A DNA stretch of 64,000 bases from Acholeplasma hippikon (GTDB lineage Bacteria > Bacillota_I > Bacilli_A > Acholeplasmatales > Acholeplasmataceae), in assembly GCF_900660755.1 (NCBI RefSeq), contig NZ_LR215050.1:310001-374000 (forward strand). The letters are read 5' to 3'. The translations under genes and the position numbers were made by a program. Below the pieces are notes generated by a model that did not search any database, was not told the DNA's origin, and saw nothing but the letters and a program-made list of their open reading frames with translations. How positions within the stretch are numbered: position 1 is the first letter of the stretch; every line of letters begins with the position of its first letter. Positions 36,500-45,543 of the stretch are shown here, one piece after another.

Positions 36500-37558
36500 T
36501 TGTACAGATTAAAGTACTCTGAAGAGTGGGAAATCAAGCAGTATAGTAATCAAGCAAATATTGTCTATTTAAGTTCGATCGTTTTAACAACGATTATCTT
36601 ACTTATATTGACGTTTTCAAAGGACATATTCTTAATCGTAGCTTCTTCATTTACGTTAATTACGGGAATAATTACGTATGCTTTAAATAGAAAACAAAAG
36701 TATGCACTTGCATCTACAGTGTTTATCTTAACGATTAGTATAAATGCACTCTTTCATCATCTATATTTAGGATTTGAATCAGGGTTTGTATTTTATGTCT
36801 TTAATATTTGCGCATTAATTATTTTTACAAAATGGGAAGATAAAACTAAACAAATTTGGATTATGATAGAAGTAGCCATTTTTTTAGTTGCATCTTTATA
36901 TGTATTAATTGAAGGTATTTTAATTCCAGGTGTAATGTTAAATCAAAACTGGTTTATATTTTATTTCTCAATTAATTTAGTGATGAATGTTATTGGTGTT
37001 GCAAACTCAGCTAATTTTTATGTAAAAATTAGTAAGAATGCACATCAGAAATTAGTTGAATTAGCATCAACAGACAGTCTAACAGGATTAGCAAATAGAA
37101 CAAGTTTTGAGTATAAATTTAGTCTTATTGCTAAGAATAGAAGTGAAGGTGTTGGTATCTTGATGATTGACGTTGATAATTTTAAACAAATCAATGATCA
37201 ATATGGTCATACTGTTGGTGATGAAATTTTAGTTAAAATTGGATCGCTTTTAAAAAAATACGAAAATAATGAATGTTTCCCATCTAGAATTGGTGGCGAA
37301 GAATTTACAGTATTGATCCATACGAACTCTGCTGAAACAGTTTATAAATATGCGGAATCTATTAGAAAAACAATACAGTCAAATAAGTTTAATTTAAACA
37401 TTCCGGTAACTATTTCAGTTGGTGCAGTATTCAAACCGAAGGATTTATTTAAAGACATCAACTTGTTTTCTGAAGCTGATAATTTACTATATAACGCAAA
37501 AAATGACGGCAAAAACAAAGTGAAATTCAAAAAATTTACAGTAACGGATATAACATGA
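36500..37558 (+). CDS. Membrane diguanylate cyclase (GGDEF)
   Basis: 352 residues. About six N-terminal helices (22-180), then a GGDEF domain with DSLTGLANRTSFEYK, DVDNFKQINDQYGH and active loop RIGGEEF, an accepted variant of GGDEF. No RxxD inhibitory site. The start is TTG at 36500: GGGGAG lies 6 nt upstream and no in-frame ATG is close. The stop overlaps the acyltransferase ATG (ATGA). Confidence 0.9.
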   Translation: MYRLKYSEEWEIKQYSNQANIVYLSSIVLTTIILLILTFSKDIFLIVASSFTLITGIITYALNRKQKYALASTVFILTISINALFHHLYLGFESGFVFYVFNICALIIFTKWEDKTKQIWIMIEVAIFLVASLYVLIEGILIPGVMLNQNWFIFYFSINLVMNVIGVANSANFYVKISKNAHQKLVELASTDSLTGLANRTSFEYKFSLIAKNRSEGVGILMIDVDNFKQINDQYGHTVGDEILVKIGSLLKKYENNECFPSRIGGEEFTVLIHTNSAETVYKYAESIRKTIQSNKFNLNIPVTISVGAVFKPKDLFKDINLFSEADNLLYNAKNDGKNKVKFKKFTVTDIT

Positions 37559-38766
37559 AAAAACAAAAAGAAGTAAAGATAAGACACTTTATTATTGGAA
37601 GAATTGCTAAACCATTCGTAATAATTGTGTTAAAAATTAAATATAAATATCATTATAGAAACCACAAGGAACTTAAAAATAAAGGTCCTTTTTTGGTTTT
37701 AGGTAATCACACAGTACCGGTTGACCCAATTTTAATGGGGTTGAATTTCCCATTTCATTTATACTATTTCGCAACAGAACAAATCTTTAATTTAGGATTA
37801 TTATCTAAATTATTAATATTTGCGGTTAATCCAATTAAAAAATCAAAATCATTATCTGATTTATCTGCAATTAGAAAAGCGAAGAAAATTGTACAAGAAG
37901 GCGGTTCTGTTGCAGTATTCCCAGAAGGGAATGTAACTTATGATGGACAAACAAGTCATATCAATCCAAGTATCGTTAAACTCGTTAGATTGTTACGTAT
38001 TCCGGTAATTTTTTATAAAACTAAAGGGTTTTACTTATCTAACCCAAGATGGACTTTAAAAGTAAAAAGAGGTTATACCGAAAGTTATATAGAAAATATT
38101 TTATACCCTAATGACTATGAAAAAATGGATGATGATGAACTATACGAAGTTATTAAAAAATCATTATATGTAAATGCATATGAAGATCAATTCCTTCAAA
38201 CATATGAATACAAAGGTATAAAACTTGCACTTGGCTTAGAACGATTAATTTTCATTGATTTTACAAACGATACACCATTCGTCACTTATACAAAGAAAAA
38301 TAAATTATTATCTAAATCAAGTGATTTATGTTTAACTTATCAATCAAATGGATTTATTAAGTATAATGAGAATACGACTAATTTGATTGAGTTAAATCAA
38401 GAAGTTATCAAGAGTTATTTAAGATTCCTAAAACAAACGAAGGAAGATTTTATAACACTTGATCGTGCAAAGGTGTATGATTTTAGAGAAAAAAGACGAA
38501 AAAGATTAAATAATCATATTGTTCATCTGTATAAACATAAGTTACTATTAATTTCTAAGAAAGAGATAGAACTAACATTTAATCAAATTATTAATCTTGC
38601 GATTCAAGGAAAACGAAAACTAATTATTTATACAAAAGATAAAAATTATCTGCTGACTTTCAATAAGAATGTGAGTCCATATAAATACTTATTAACATAT
38701 CAAAATTATCTAAGTCAAAAAGAGGGAAGAGAAAATGGAGAATTTTATAAATTCGGATTACAGTAG
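37555..38766 (+). CDS. PlsC-type acyltransferase with C-terminal extension
   Basis: 403 residues. The first ~220 are an LPLAT domain with GNHTVPVDPI (HX4D) and VFPEGNVTYDG (motif III). The remaining ~180, Lys- and Tyr-rich and including GLERLIFIDFTND and a KRRKRLNNHIV segment, match no family I know. Coupled by ATGA overlap to the diguanylate cyclase and overlapping the symporter gene by 32 nt. Probably makes or remodels membrane lipid. Confidence 0.85.
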   Translation: MKKQKEVKIRHFIIGRIAKPFVIIVLKIKYKYHYRNHKELKNKGPFLVLGNHTVPVDPILMGLNFPFHLYYFATEQIFNLGLLSKLLIFAVNPIKKSKSLSDLSAIRKAKKIVQEGGSVAVFPEGNVTYDGQTSHINPSIVKLVRLLRIPVIFYKTKGFYLSNPRWTLKVKRGYTESYIENILYPNDYEKMDDDELYEVIKKSLYVNAYEDQFLQTYEYKGIKLALGLERLIFIDFTNDTPFVTYTKKNKLLSKSSDLCLTYQSNGFIKYNENTTNLIELNQEVIKSYLRFLKQTKEDFITLDRAKVYDFREKRRKRLNNHIVHLYKHKLLLISKKEIELTFNQIINLAIQGKRKLIIYTKDKNYLLTFNKNVSPYKYLLTYQNYLSQKEGRENGEFYKFGLQ

Positions 38767-40126
38767 TTGGAGTCTAGTTGTTGAATTTGGTATTATCGCT
38801 TTTACACTAATTCTCGGTAATATACTGAGAAGAAAAGTTAAATTTTTAAGAGATATGTTATTTCCAACTTCAATTATTGCAGGTTTTATTGGATTATTTT
38901 TAAAATTTTTAATTTATCAATTTGATATTAAGATTTCTGGCCAACATATCCTTACCAATGGATTACTTGAGGCAATCACATATCATACAATTGCATTAGG
39001 ATTTATTGCAATGGGGTTAAAATCTGTTAAACAGGAATCAACCAATAAATTAAAAGGGAGACCATTTAAAACAGGACTTTTAATTGTCAATACATATCTA
39101 CTTCAAGGTATTATTGGGATTTTAATAACTGTTGGATTCTCATTAATATATAGTAATATTGCACCTTATGGTGGCTTACTATTACCAATGGGATTTGGTC
39201 AGGGCCCTGGACAAGCAAATAATATTGGCTTAATTTTTGAGTCAAATGGCTTTATTAATGGTCAAACATTTGGTTTAGCAATAGCAACCCTTGGTACGCT
39301 TTGGGCATGTGTAGCGGGTATTTTCTATATTAACCGTCGCGCCAAAGAAGGTAAATTAAAGAGAAGTTCTGAAGAAAAAGTTCAAGTACTTAAAAATTCG
39401 GATATTGAATCATCAGATGAAATTCCGGTAAGTGAAGCAATTGATAAGATGAGTATCCAATTGATCTTCGTCATGGCTGTATATGCAATGACATTTATCT
39501 TTATTAATTTCATCACAAATTTAATTGGACCTTCGTCTGATATCAGTAGATTAATTTGGGGATTCAACTTTATTTTTGGTATGTTATTTGCGATGGTATT
39601 TAAATCCATCTTAAATTTCTTAAGAAAAACAAGATTAATGAAACGTAAATATACGAATGAATATTTATTAAATCGTATTACAGGTGTTGTATTTGACTTT
39701 ATGATTGTTGCATCTATTATGTCAATAAAATTAGAGACATTTAATGATACTGGGTTATGGGTTACATTACTTGTAATGACCACAGTTTGTGGTTTAATAA
39801 CTTATTTCTATTTATTATTTGTAACAAAAAGAGTTTATCCAGATTATCAAAATCAAGCTTTCGCTTCATTGTTTGGTAATTTAACTGGAACGGCTTCAAA
39901 TGGTATTGCGTTACTTAGAGAAATAGACCCAAATTTTGAAACACCGGCAGCAGATGATTTAGTAACAGGTTCATCAACAGCTATTATGTTTGGTGCACCA
40001 ATCTTATTAATCACTGCAGTGATATATAGACCAGAATGGTATTGGTTATGGGGATCAGTACTACTAATGATGATTTTCTTTGCAATTTTCAATTACTTCA
40101 TGTTAAGAAAAGATAAAGTTAAATAA
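38735..40126 (+). CDS. GltS-like sodium/glutamate symporter family protein
   Basis: 463 residues, ten or more helices. Family motifs GFGQGPGQANNIG (first half) and FGNLTGTASNGIALLREID (second half) are the inverted-repeat substrate sites of GltS-type carriers. A hydrophilic insert rich in Glu/Ser (about 205-235) separates the halves. RBS GAGGGAAG lies inside the upstream gene. Substrate is probably glutamate, by family; not proven. Confidence 0.87.
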   Translation: MENFINSDYSSWSLVVEFGIIAFTLILGNILRRKVKFLRDMLFPTSIIAGFIGLFLKFLIYQFDIKISGQHILTNGLLEAITYHTIALGFIAMGLKSVKQESTNKLKGRPFKTGLLIVNTYLLQGIIGILITVGFSLIYSNIAPYGGLLLPMGFGQGPGQANNIGLIFESNGFINGQTFGLAIATLGTLWACVAGIFYINRRAKEGKLKRSSEEKVQVLKNSDIESSDEIPVSEAIDKMSIQLIFVMAVYAMTFIFINFITNLIGPSSDISRLIWGFNFIFGMLFAMVFKSILNFLRKTRLMKRKYTNEYLLNRITGVVFDFMIVASIMSIKLETFNDTGLWVTLLVMTTVCGLITYFYLLFVTKRVYPDYQNQAFASLFGNLTGTASNGIALLREIDPNFETPAADDLVTGSSTAIMFGAPILLITAVIYRPEWYWLWGSVLLMMIFFAIFNYFMLRKDKVK

Positions 40127-40148
40127 TTAACAATAATAAGGGGTAAGT

Positions 40149-41108
40149 ATGAAAGTAAATAAAGGTGAAGTTAATAGAGAATTAGCATTGACTGGGAGGC
40201 TTATTCAAACATTTGTACCATCATTCAGTCAAAATAAACTACCGATTGCTAGATCATTAATGAATTTAATTAAAGGGAGTTGTAAAGTAGATTTATCATA
40301 TGAACAAATCTATATTAAACGTGAGGACGGTACTGACTTAAGAGTATGTATTTATAAACCAAATACAATGAATGAACCATTGCCAGTTGTCGTGTGGATG
40401 CACGGTGGTGGCTATGGATTAGGTATTCCAGAACAAAATGAAAAGTTCTTTAAGCGCATGATTGATGAAACAAATGTAGTCATAGTTTCACCTGATTACA
40501 CATTATCATTTGAAAAACCTTATCCTGCAGCGATCAATGATTGTTATTTAGCTTTAAAATTTACTAAAGATAATGCCTCTCTACTAAATATTAAACCTAA
40601 TCAAATTATGATTGGTGGAGAATCAGCTGGTGGTGGGTTAACTGCTGCACTAAGTATTATCGCAAGAGATAAAAAAGAAGTTAATATTTCTTTTCAAATG
40701 CCGCTTTATCCAATGCTTGATGATCGAATGATTTTCCCTTCAACAATTGATAATAATGATCCAGTATGGGATTCTAAATCAAATAAAGAAGCTTGGAAAG
40801 TTTATTTAGGAGACTTATTTGGAACTGATGATGTTCCACCGTATGCAAGTCCGATGCGTGAAATTGATTTTTCTAATTTACCACCTACATTAACATATGT
40901 AGGGTCTTTAGAAGTTTTTAAAGATGAAACAATGGATTATGTTGATAAATTACTTAAATCTTCAAATGAAGTATATTTTCAACTTTATGAGGGTTGTTAT
41001 CACTCGTTTGATATGTTAAACTCTAATACGGTTATTGCAAATGAAGCCTTCACGTTTTTATTTACAACATTAAGGTATGCAATTAAAAATTATTTTAAAG
41101 AAAACTAG
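40149..41108 (+). CDS. HSL-family alpha/beta hydrolase (esterase/lipase)
   Basis: 319 residues. Hormone-sensitive-lipase-type motifs: oxyanion HGGGYGLG, nucleophile elbow GGESAGGGL, catalytic Asp region SLEVFKDETMDYV and His in GCYHSFD. No signal peptide. RBS AAGGGG, 22 nt after gltS. Short-chain ester substrate likely. Confidence 0.88.
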   Translation: MKVNKGEVNRELALTGRLIQTFVPSFSQNKLPIARSLMNLIKGSCKVDLSYEQIYIKREDGTDLRVCIYKPNTMNEPLPVVVWMHGGGYGLGIPEQNEKFFKRMIDETNVVIVSPDYTLSFEKPYPAAINDCYLALKFTKDNASLLNIKPNQIMIGGESAGGGLTAALSIIARDKKEVNISFQMPLYPMLDDRMIFPSTIDNNDPVWDSKSNKEAWKVYLGDLFGTDDVPPYASPMREIDFSNLPPTLTYVGSLEVFKDETMDYVDKLLKSSNEVYFQLYEGCYHSFDMLNSNTVIANEAFTFLFTTLRYAIKNYFKEN

Positions 41109-41116
41109 GTTGTTAT

Positions 41117-41950
41117 ATGAATATGATTAAATTTAATCCATCAATAGAATTTGTAGGAAAAACAATTAGAGAATATCTGCAAAGTTTATTTGTTGGGAAA
41201 GCAGTTATTTATAAATATTCTTCAAATAAATGGATATTTGTAAATGATAAAAATGTAAATTCAGAGTATCGTTTAAAAGAAGATGATCAAATTGAAATTT
41301 TACTTGAAGAAAAAGATACTACTTATTTTACAAATGAACCAATCACAATCATCTATGAAGATGATGATATCGTATTAGTTGAAAAACCAATTGATTTATT
41401 AGTTCATACGGATGGTAATGAATATGATACTTTAACTGATCGTGTAGGAAACTACTATCAAGAAAAAGGTTATAAACATCCTGTATTACCTGCACATCGA
41501 ATTGATAAAGATACATCAGGTATGGTTTTATTTGCTAAACATTTTGTTGCACTCGCATATTTTTCTAATCTCTTTGAAAATAATAGTATCCATAAAATTT
41601 ACCGCTGTATTGTTGAAGGTAGAATGGAAAATAAAGAAGGAAAAATTGCTTCTAAATTATTATTTGATAATAAACAAAATAAAATGGTTATTTCTAAATA
41701 CGGTAAAGAAGCAGAATCTAAATATGTTGTTGTTAGAAATTTACTAGATGAAACAGTTTTAGATGTGTCAATTAAAAGTGGACGTACACATCAAATTCGT
41801 GTACATTTAGCTTCAATTGGTCATCCTGTTGTAGGTGATAAGATTTATGGACACGAAAAAATAAGGTTGATGCTGCACTTTAGAAAAATTGGCTTTAAAC
41901 ATTTTAGAGATGGTAAAATGTTATTCTTTGAATCTAAATCAGATTTCTAA
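41117..41950 (+). CDS. RluD/RluA-family pseudouridine synthase
   Basis: 277 residues. The catalytic motif HRIDKDTSGMVLF contains the nucleophilic Asp; SGRTHQIRVHLASIGHPVVGD is the second family signature. An N-terminal S4-like segment (KTIREYLQSLF) is present. Target RNA position is not assignable. It lies 8 nt after the hydrolase gene with a weak RBS (TAGGTTG). Its terminator has been split by insertion sequences. Confidence 0.9.
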   Translation: MNMIKFNPSIEFVGKTIREYLQSLFVGKAVIYKYSSNKWIFVNDKNVNSEYRLKEDDQIEILLEEKDTTYFTNEPITIIYEDDDIVLVEKPIDLLVHTDGNEYDTLTDRVGNYYQEKGYKHPVLPAHRIDKDTSGMVLFAKHFVALAYFSNLFENNSIHKIYRCIVEGRMENKEGKIASKLLFDNKQNKMVISKYGKEAESKYVVVRNLLDETVLDVSIKSGRTHQIRVHLASIGHPVVGDKIYGHEKIRLMLHFRKIGFKHFRDGKMLFFESKSDF

Positions 41951-41961
41951 AAAAAACCAGA
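41951..41961 (+). terminator. Left arm of a terminator split by insertion sequences
   Basis: AAAACCAGA (41953-41961) is exactly complementary to TCTGGTTTT (44585-44593), 2.6 kb away on the far side of the insertion. The right arm touches the stop of the converging rluF-like gene and is followed by TATTTTTT. Without the insert they would form an ordinary bidirectional terminator. Confidence 0.75.
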
Positions 41962-42059
41962 CATAGGAAACTATTTAATTAAAACGGACAATAATAAAAA
42001 AAACCTAGAGTTATATGCAAACGGAACTGACCAATAGAAATGGAACTTTATAAAAAAAG

Positions 42060-42938
42060 TTATAATCGGTTTAATTTTCTAAACTCCACAGGAGATAGAT
42101 AACCTAATTTTGCTTGTATTCGTGTTTCATTGTAATATTTTATATATTCTATCACAGTTTGTGCTACAATTTCATTAGAACTTTTGAGATGGGGTTCTAA
42201 ATAGAATGTTTCATGCTTTAGGTTGCTATGAAAACATTCGATAGAGGCATTATCAGCAGGTGTTCCTTTACGGGACATACTCATGGTAATGCCTTTTTGT
42301 TTTACGTTTTCTTGAAATGCATCCGATGTGTATACGGATCCCTGATCACTATGAAGTATACAGTCATCCGTTAACGTTGGTATTTGTCTTAGTGTTTCTA
42401 AAACTAAATGAACGTCCTGTTTGTCATCTATTTTATAAGCTATAATCTCCCCATTATATAAATCAATAATGGTTGATAGATACTGCATTTTACTTCCGAA
42501 TGGTAAATATGTAATATCTGTTACTAATTTTTCTAGCGGTCTTTTTGCGGTAAAATCGCGGTTTAGAATGTTATCCACCACATTTAATGGTTGGCCTGTT
42601 TTCTTACGTTTCATTGGTTTCACCTTACACTGTAAATTGTATCTTTGCATCACCTTTTGAACTGTATTTTTACTTGTTTTTGTCGTTTTAAGTAATTTGC
42701 TATGTATCTTTCGATAACCATACTTGTATTTGTATAGCTGACATAAACGCGTTATTTCATCTTTCAGTTTGTGTTCAGGTCTCTCGTTAGGTGATACTTT
42801 AAGCCATCTGTAGTAATTACTTTTAGATACTCCTAAAACTGATAATATGGTTGTAACTGATAGCCTCTCTTTATAAGAGTCTACGAGTTCTAAGATTATT
42901 TTCCTATCGGCCTGCCCTTCATTTTTATATACTTTTTT
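42060..42938 (-). CDS. IS3-family transposase OrfB (frameshift product, IS-A)
   Basis: DDE integrase-type catalytic domain, read by -1 frameshifting from orfA at the heptamer A-AAA-AAG (42938-42932). The frame is open from there to the stop (about 290 codons). HTH-like IILELVDSYKERLSVTTIL, then the triad in VTDITYLPFG, ILHSDQGSVYTS and ASIECFHSNLKHE, all intact. An independent start at GTG/ATG 42653 would lack the N-terminal part. Start position given is the slippery site. Confidence 0.87.
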   Translation of the reverse strand, partial: KKVYKNEGQADRKIILELVDSYKERLSVTTILSVLGVSKSNYYRWLKVSPNERPEHKLKDEITRLCQLYKYKYGYRKIHSKLLKTTKTSKNTVQKVMQRYNLQCKVKPMKRKKTGQPLNVVDNILNRDFTAKRPLEKLVTDITYLPFGSKMQYLSTIIDLYNGEIIAYKIDDKQDVHLVLETLRQIPTLTDDCILHSDQGSVYTSDAFQENVKQKGITMSMSRKGTPADNASIECFHSNLKHETFYLEPHLKSSNEIVAQTVIEYIKYYNETRIQAKLGYLSPVEFRKLNRL

Positions 42939-43204
42939 AAGATGTCATTTTGAATCTCAAGTTGTTTAATACGCTCTTCATCAGATGTTGCTTTTGGTCC
43001 ATGGCCATAACTATATTGTTTCCCAATCGGTTGTTTTAACCTTTGTAAATCACCATTTTTAAACCAATACCACCAAGTGTATACTTGGCTTTCGCTTTTT
43101 ATACCTAATTTCTCCATGATCTCTTTTACTGGCACGCCAGCTGATTTCATTTCGATTGCTTTGAGTTTAATCTCTTCTGCGTAAAATTTGTTTTTCTCTT
43201 TCAT
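42896..43204 (-). CDS. IS3-family transposase OrfA (IS-A)
   Basis: 102-residue DNA-binding subunit: HTH region EIKLKAIEMKSAGVPVKEI with VYTWWYWFKNGD, then a leucine-zipper-like coiled coil (RIKQLEIQNDILKKYIKM) that ends at the slippery site. The start at 43204 has TGGAGG upstream; an ATG at 43225 lies before it and is rejected. Confidence 0.87.
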   Translation of the reverse strand: MKEKNKFYAEEIKLKAIEMKSAGVPVKEIMEKLGIKSESQVYTWWYWFKNGDLQRLKQPIGKQYSYGHGPKATSDEERIKQLEIQNDILKKYIKMKGRPIGK

Positions 43205-43350
43205 AAATAAAATGCCTCCATTCATTTCATCTTACAATGATTTGAATAGAAGCATTCTTTTTTTATTGTGTCCCATTATATTGGGTCAGTTCCAACTAAT
43301 GCATGTAGCTCCATTTTTTGTTTAAGATAGTTTTTAAAGGAGGAAAGAAA

Positions 43351-43620
43351 ATGAGAGAAAGAAAAACAATCAAACATAGACAATATACAATTGAAGAAAA
43401 AAATGAAATGGTAATTAATTATCTAACTGGTAAATCAAGTGGTTATACTACTTTAGCAAAACAATTAGATGTAGATTCATCTGTGGTTCGAAGATGGGTT
43501 AAACAATATCAAACATTTGGAACAACAGTAGATAGACGTGGTATAGCAACCAAAGAAACAACACCAAACAAAGGTAGACCTAAACAACCAATCAAGTATG
43601 AAGATATGAGTAAAGAATAA
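43351..43620 (+). pseudogene. IS-B OrfA with premature stop
   Basis: 89 residues to a TAA at 43618-43620. HTH part YTIEEKNEMVINYLTGKSSG and SSVVRRWVKQY. The frame continues open after the TAA (LIEELKVYEDIKKQ), which is the expected coiled coil leading to the slippery heptamer A-AAA-AAG at 43653-43659. A nonsense mutation (for example CAA to TAA) therefore explains the short ORF. RBS AAAGGAGG. Confidence 0.82.
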
Positions 43621-43652
43621 TTAATTGAAGAGTTAAAGGTATATGAAGATAT

Positions 43653-44555
43653 AAAAAAGCAGATAGCTTACTTAAGGAATCAAAAGAAAAGTATCAAATA
43701 ATTGATAAATTAAAGTGTAGGTATTCAATCAAGAATTTATGCCAAAGGTTAAAGTGTTCACGAAGCGGTTATTATGATTGGATCGCCCTAGGTAAGCCAA
43801 AATATAAATCCTACAATGAAGCAATAAACAAAACTATATTAGACCAATATTTTAAGGATAAAAGACAAGGAATCGAGCGGCTCCAAATGAATATAAAAAA
43901 AGTACACGGCCTCATCCTGACAAGATATTCCGTGTACCGTTATATGAGACTGAATCAAGTTCAGTCAATCATTAGGAAGAAAAAGTTTAGATGGGGCGCT
44001 AGACCACACATCAAGATACCTAATCTCCTCAAGAGAGATTTTACCACAGAACGCCCAAATGAAAAATGGAGTATAGATATTAGTTATCTTTTCTGTAAAG
44101 AGCGCATACTCTATCTATGTGCAATAAAAGATATGTATGACAAAAGTATAGTAAGTTATAAAATATCTAGATTTATGAGCCATGATTTCGTGTTAAATAC
44201 AGTAAAAATGGCGATTAGTGATGTCCCGCAGCATCAAAGATTAGGATTAATTATTCACTCTAATCAAGGGGCACAATTCACATCACAAGTGTATTCAAAT
44301 TTATTAAAAGAAAATAACATTAAACAGAGTGCATCATTTAAAGGAAGCTGTGTGGATAATAGTCCAATAGAATCTTGGTTTAGTTCATTAAAGAGTGAAT
44401 GTGCGTATTTGAACGATAAAATGAGCGAATCTGAAATGATTTTAAAAGTTGAGGATTATATTAAGTATTACAATGAAGAAAGATTACAAAAGAAAATAAA
44501 AGAGCTCGCTCCGATTCAATATCGAAAACAAGCTCTCTCTAGGTTTTTTATTTAA
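43653..44555 (+). pseudogene. IS-B transposase OrfB, active site damaged
   Basis: Open frame of about 300 codons from the slippery site. It contains KADSLLKESKEKYQII, the linker GYYDWIALGKP, and the DDE domain with SIDISYLFCK and SPIESWFSSLKSE, but the second catalytic position reads IIHSNQGAQFTS, where HSDQG is normal. The first independent ATG is at 43887. With orfA interrupted and D changed to N, the protein should be inactive. Confidence 0.82.
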
Positions 44556-44591
44556 TTGTCCGTTTTAAGGGAACTAACTCTAGATCTGGTT

Positions 44592-45377
44592 TTATTTTTT
44601 ATTAATAAACTCATTAAGCTCGTTTAATTCTTTTTCTGTTAAATAGCGCCAATAACCTTCAGGTAAGTCATTTAAATGGATCGTCATAATACGATCACGA
44701 CGTAAAACTTCAACATGATACCCTAAAGCCTCACACATGCGTCGAATTTGACGATTTAAGCCTTGTTTCAAGGTGATCCTGAATGAATACTCATCCACTT
44801 GTATAATTTCACATGGGAGGGTTCTTTGATTCTTATGTTGAACAGGATTATAGATAATCACACCTGATTCCATTTGAGTAACAAAGTCTTTTGTAATTTT
44901 TTTATCTACTTTAACAAAATATTCCTTATCATGTCCATTTTCAACACGTAAGATCTTATTCACAATATCTCCATCATTTGAAAGTAGAATAAGCCCACTT
45001 GAATCTTTATCTAAACGACCGACTGGAAAAATCTTTTCTTTATAATTCATAAATGTAATCATATTACCCTTAATTGCAGTGTCCGTTGTAGAAATAATTC
45101 CAATTGGTTTATGAAGTGCAATATATACTTTGTCTTGTTTAGGAGAGATTACTTTATTATCAACCATCACAATATCATCAGGATATATACGCGTGCCGAC
45201 TTCAGCAATCTTCCCATTGACTTTAACTCTTTTTACTTCAATCATTTTATCTGCTTCTCGGCGGGATGCAACACCAGCATCAGAAATATATTTATTTAAT
45301 CTAATGGTTTCACGTTCTTCATGATTAAGTTTTAAAGAGCCTTCATTTTTAATTTTATATTGTTTTGCAAAATTCAT
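44592..45377 (-). CDS. RluF/RsuA-family pseudouridine synthase
   Basis: 261 residues. S4 RNA-binding domain (RLNKYISDAGVASRREADK), then the catalytic motif FPVGRLDKDSSGLILLSND with the nucleophile Asp, and LKQGLNRQIRRMCEALGY. The GHDKEYFV segment and overall pattern are closest to RluF. The start at 45377 follows GAGG by 8 nt; the upstream TTG at 45392 is rejected. Target uridine not assignable. Confidence 0.88.
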   Translation of the reverse strand: MNFAKQYKIKNEGSLKLNHEERETIRLNKYISDAGVASRREADKMIEVKRVKVNGKIAEVGTRIYPDDIVMVDNKVISPKQDKVYIALHKPIGIISTTDTAIKGNMITFMNYKEKIFPVGRLDKDSSGLILLSNDGDIVNKILRVENGHDKEYFVKVDKKITKDFVTQMESGVIIYNPVQHKNQRTLPCEIIQVDEYSFRITLKQGLNRQIRRMCEALGYHVEVLRRDRIMTIHLNDLPEGYWRYLTEKELNELNEFINKK

Positions 45378-45543
45378 AAAATTACCTCGCAAATTATTTT
45401 ACCTTTTATTCATGTTTTATTCAATAATAAGTATTTAAAATAGCATGAAATAGACATTTATCAAATAATCATGATTAAAAATCTTTACAAGTTAACATCT
45501 TTACGATAAGATAATAACGGCACATTAAAAAGGAGAGAAAAAT

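Larger units (their letters stand above)
42022..43294 (-). mobile_element. Intact-looking IS3-family element (IS-A, IS150-like)
   Basis: Ends share the inverted repeat GGAACTGACC (42023-42032 and 43284-43293), with weaker similarity further in. Encodes orfA and orfB on the minus strand joined by an A-AAA-AAG slippery site. AAC flanks both ends and may be the target duplication. It sits in the left end of IS-B. No lesion is seen, so it may be mobile. Confidence 0.88.
41979..44568 (+). mobile_element. Degenerate IS3-family element (IS-B), interrupted by IS-A
   Basis: Terminal inverted repeats begin TTAAAACGGACAAT at 41979 and, on the other strand, at 44568; similarity continues into AAAAAACCTAGAG, about 30 bp. 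Removing IS-A (42022-43294) leaves about 1.3 kb, a usual IS3 size. orfA has a premature stop and orfB an Asp-to-Asn change in the DDE triad, so it should be inactive. AACTA at 41969-41973 and 44572-44576 is a possible target duplication. Confidence 0.85.

Noticed and set aside
41502-41747. 81-codon plus-strand ORF inside the RluD-type gene
   Set aside because: Out-of-frame shadow with no RBS and low-complexity composition.
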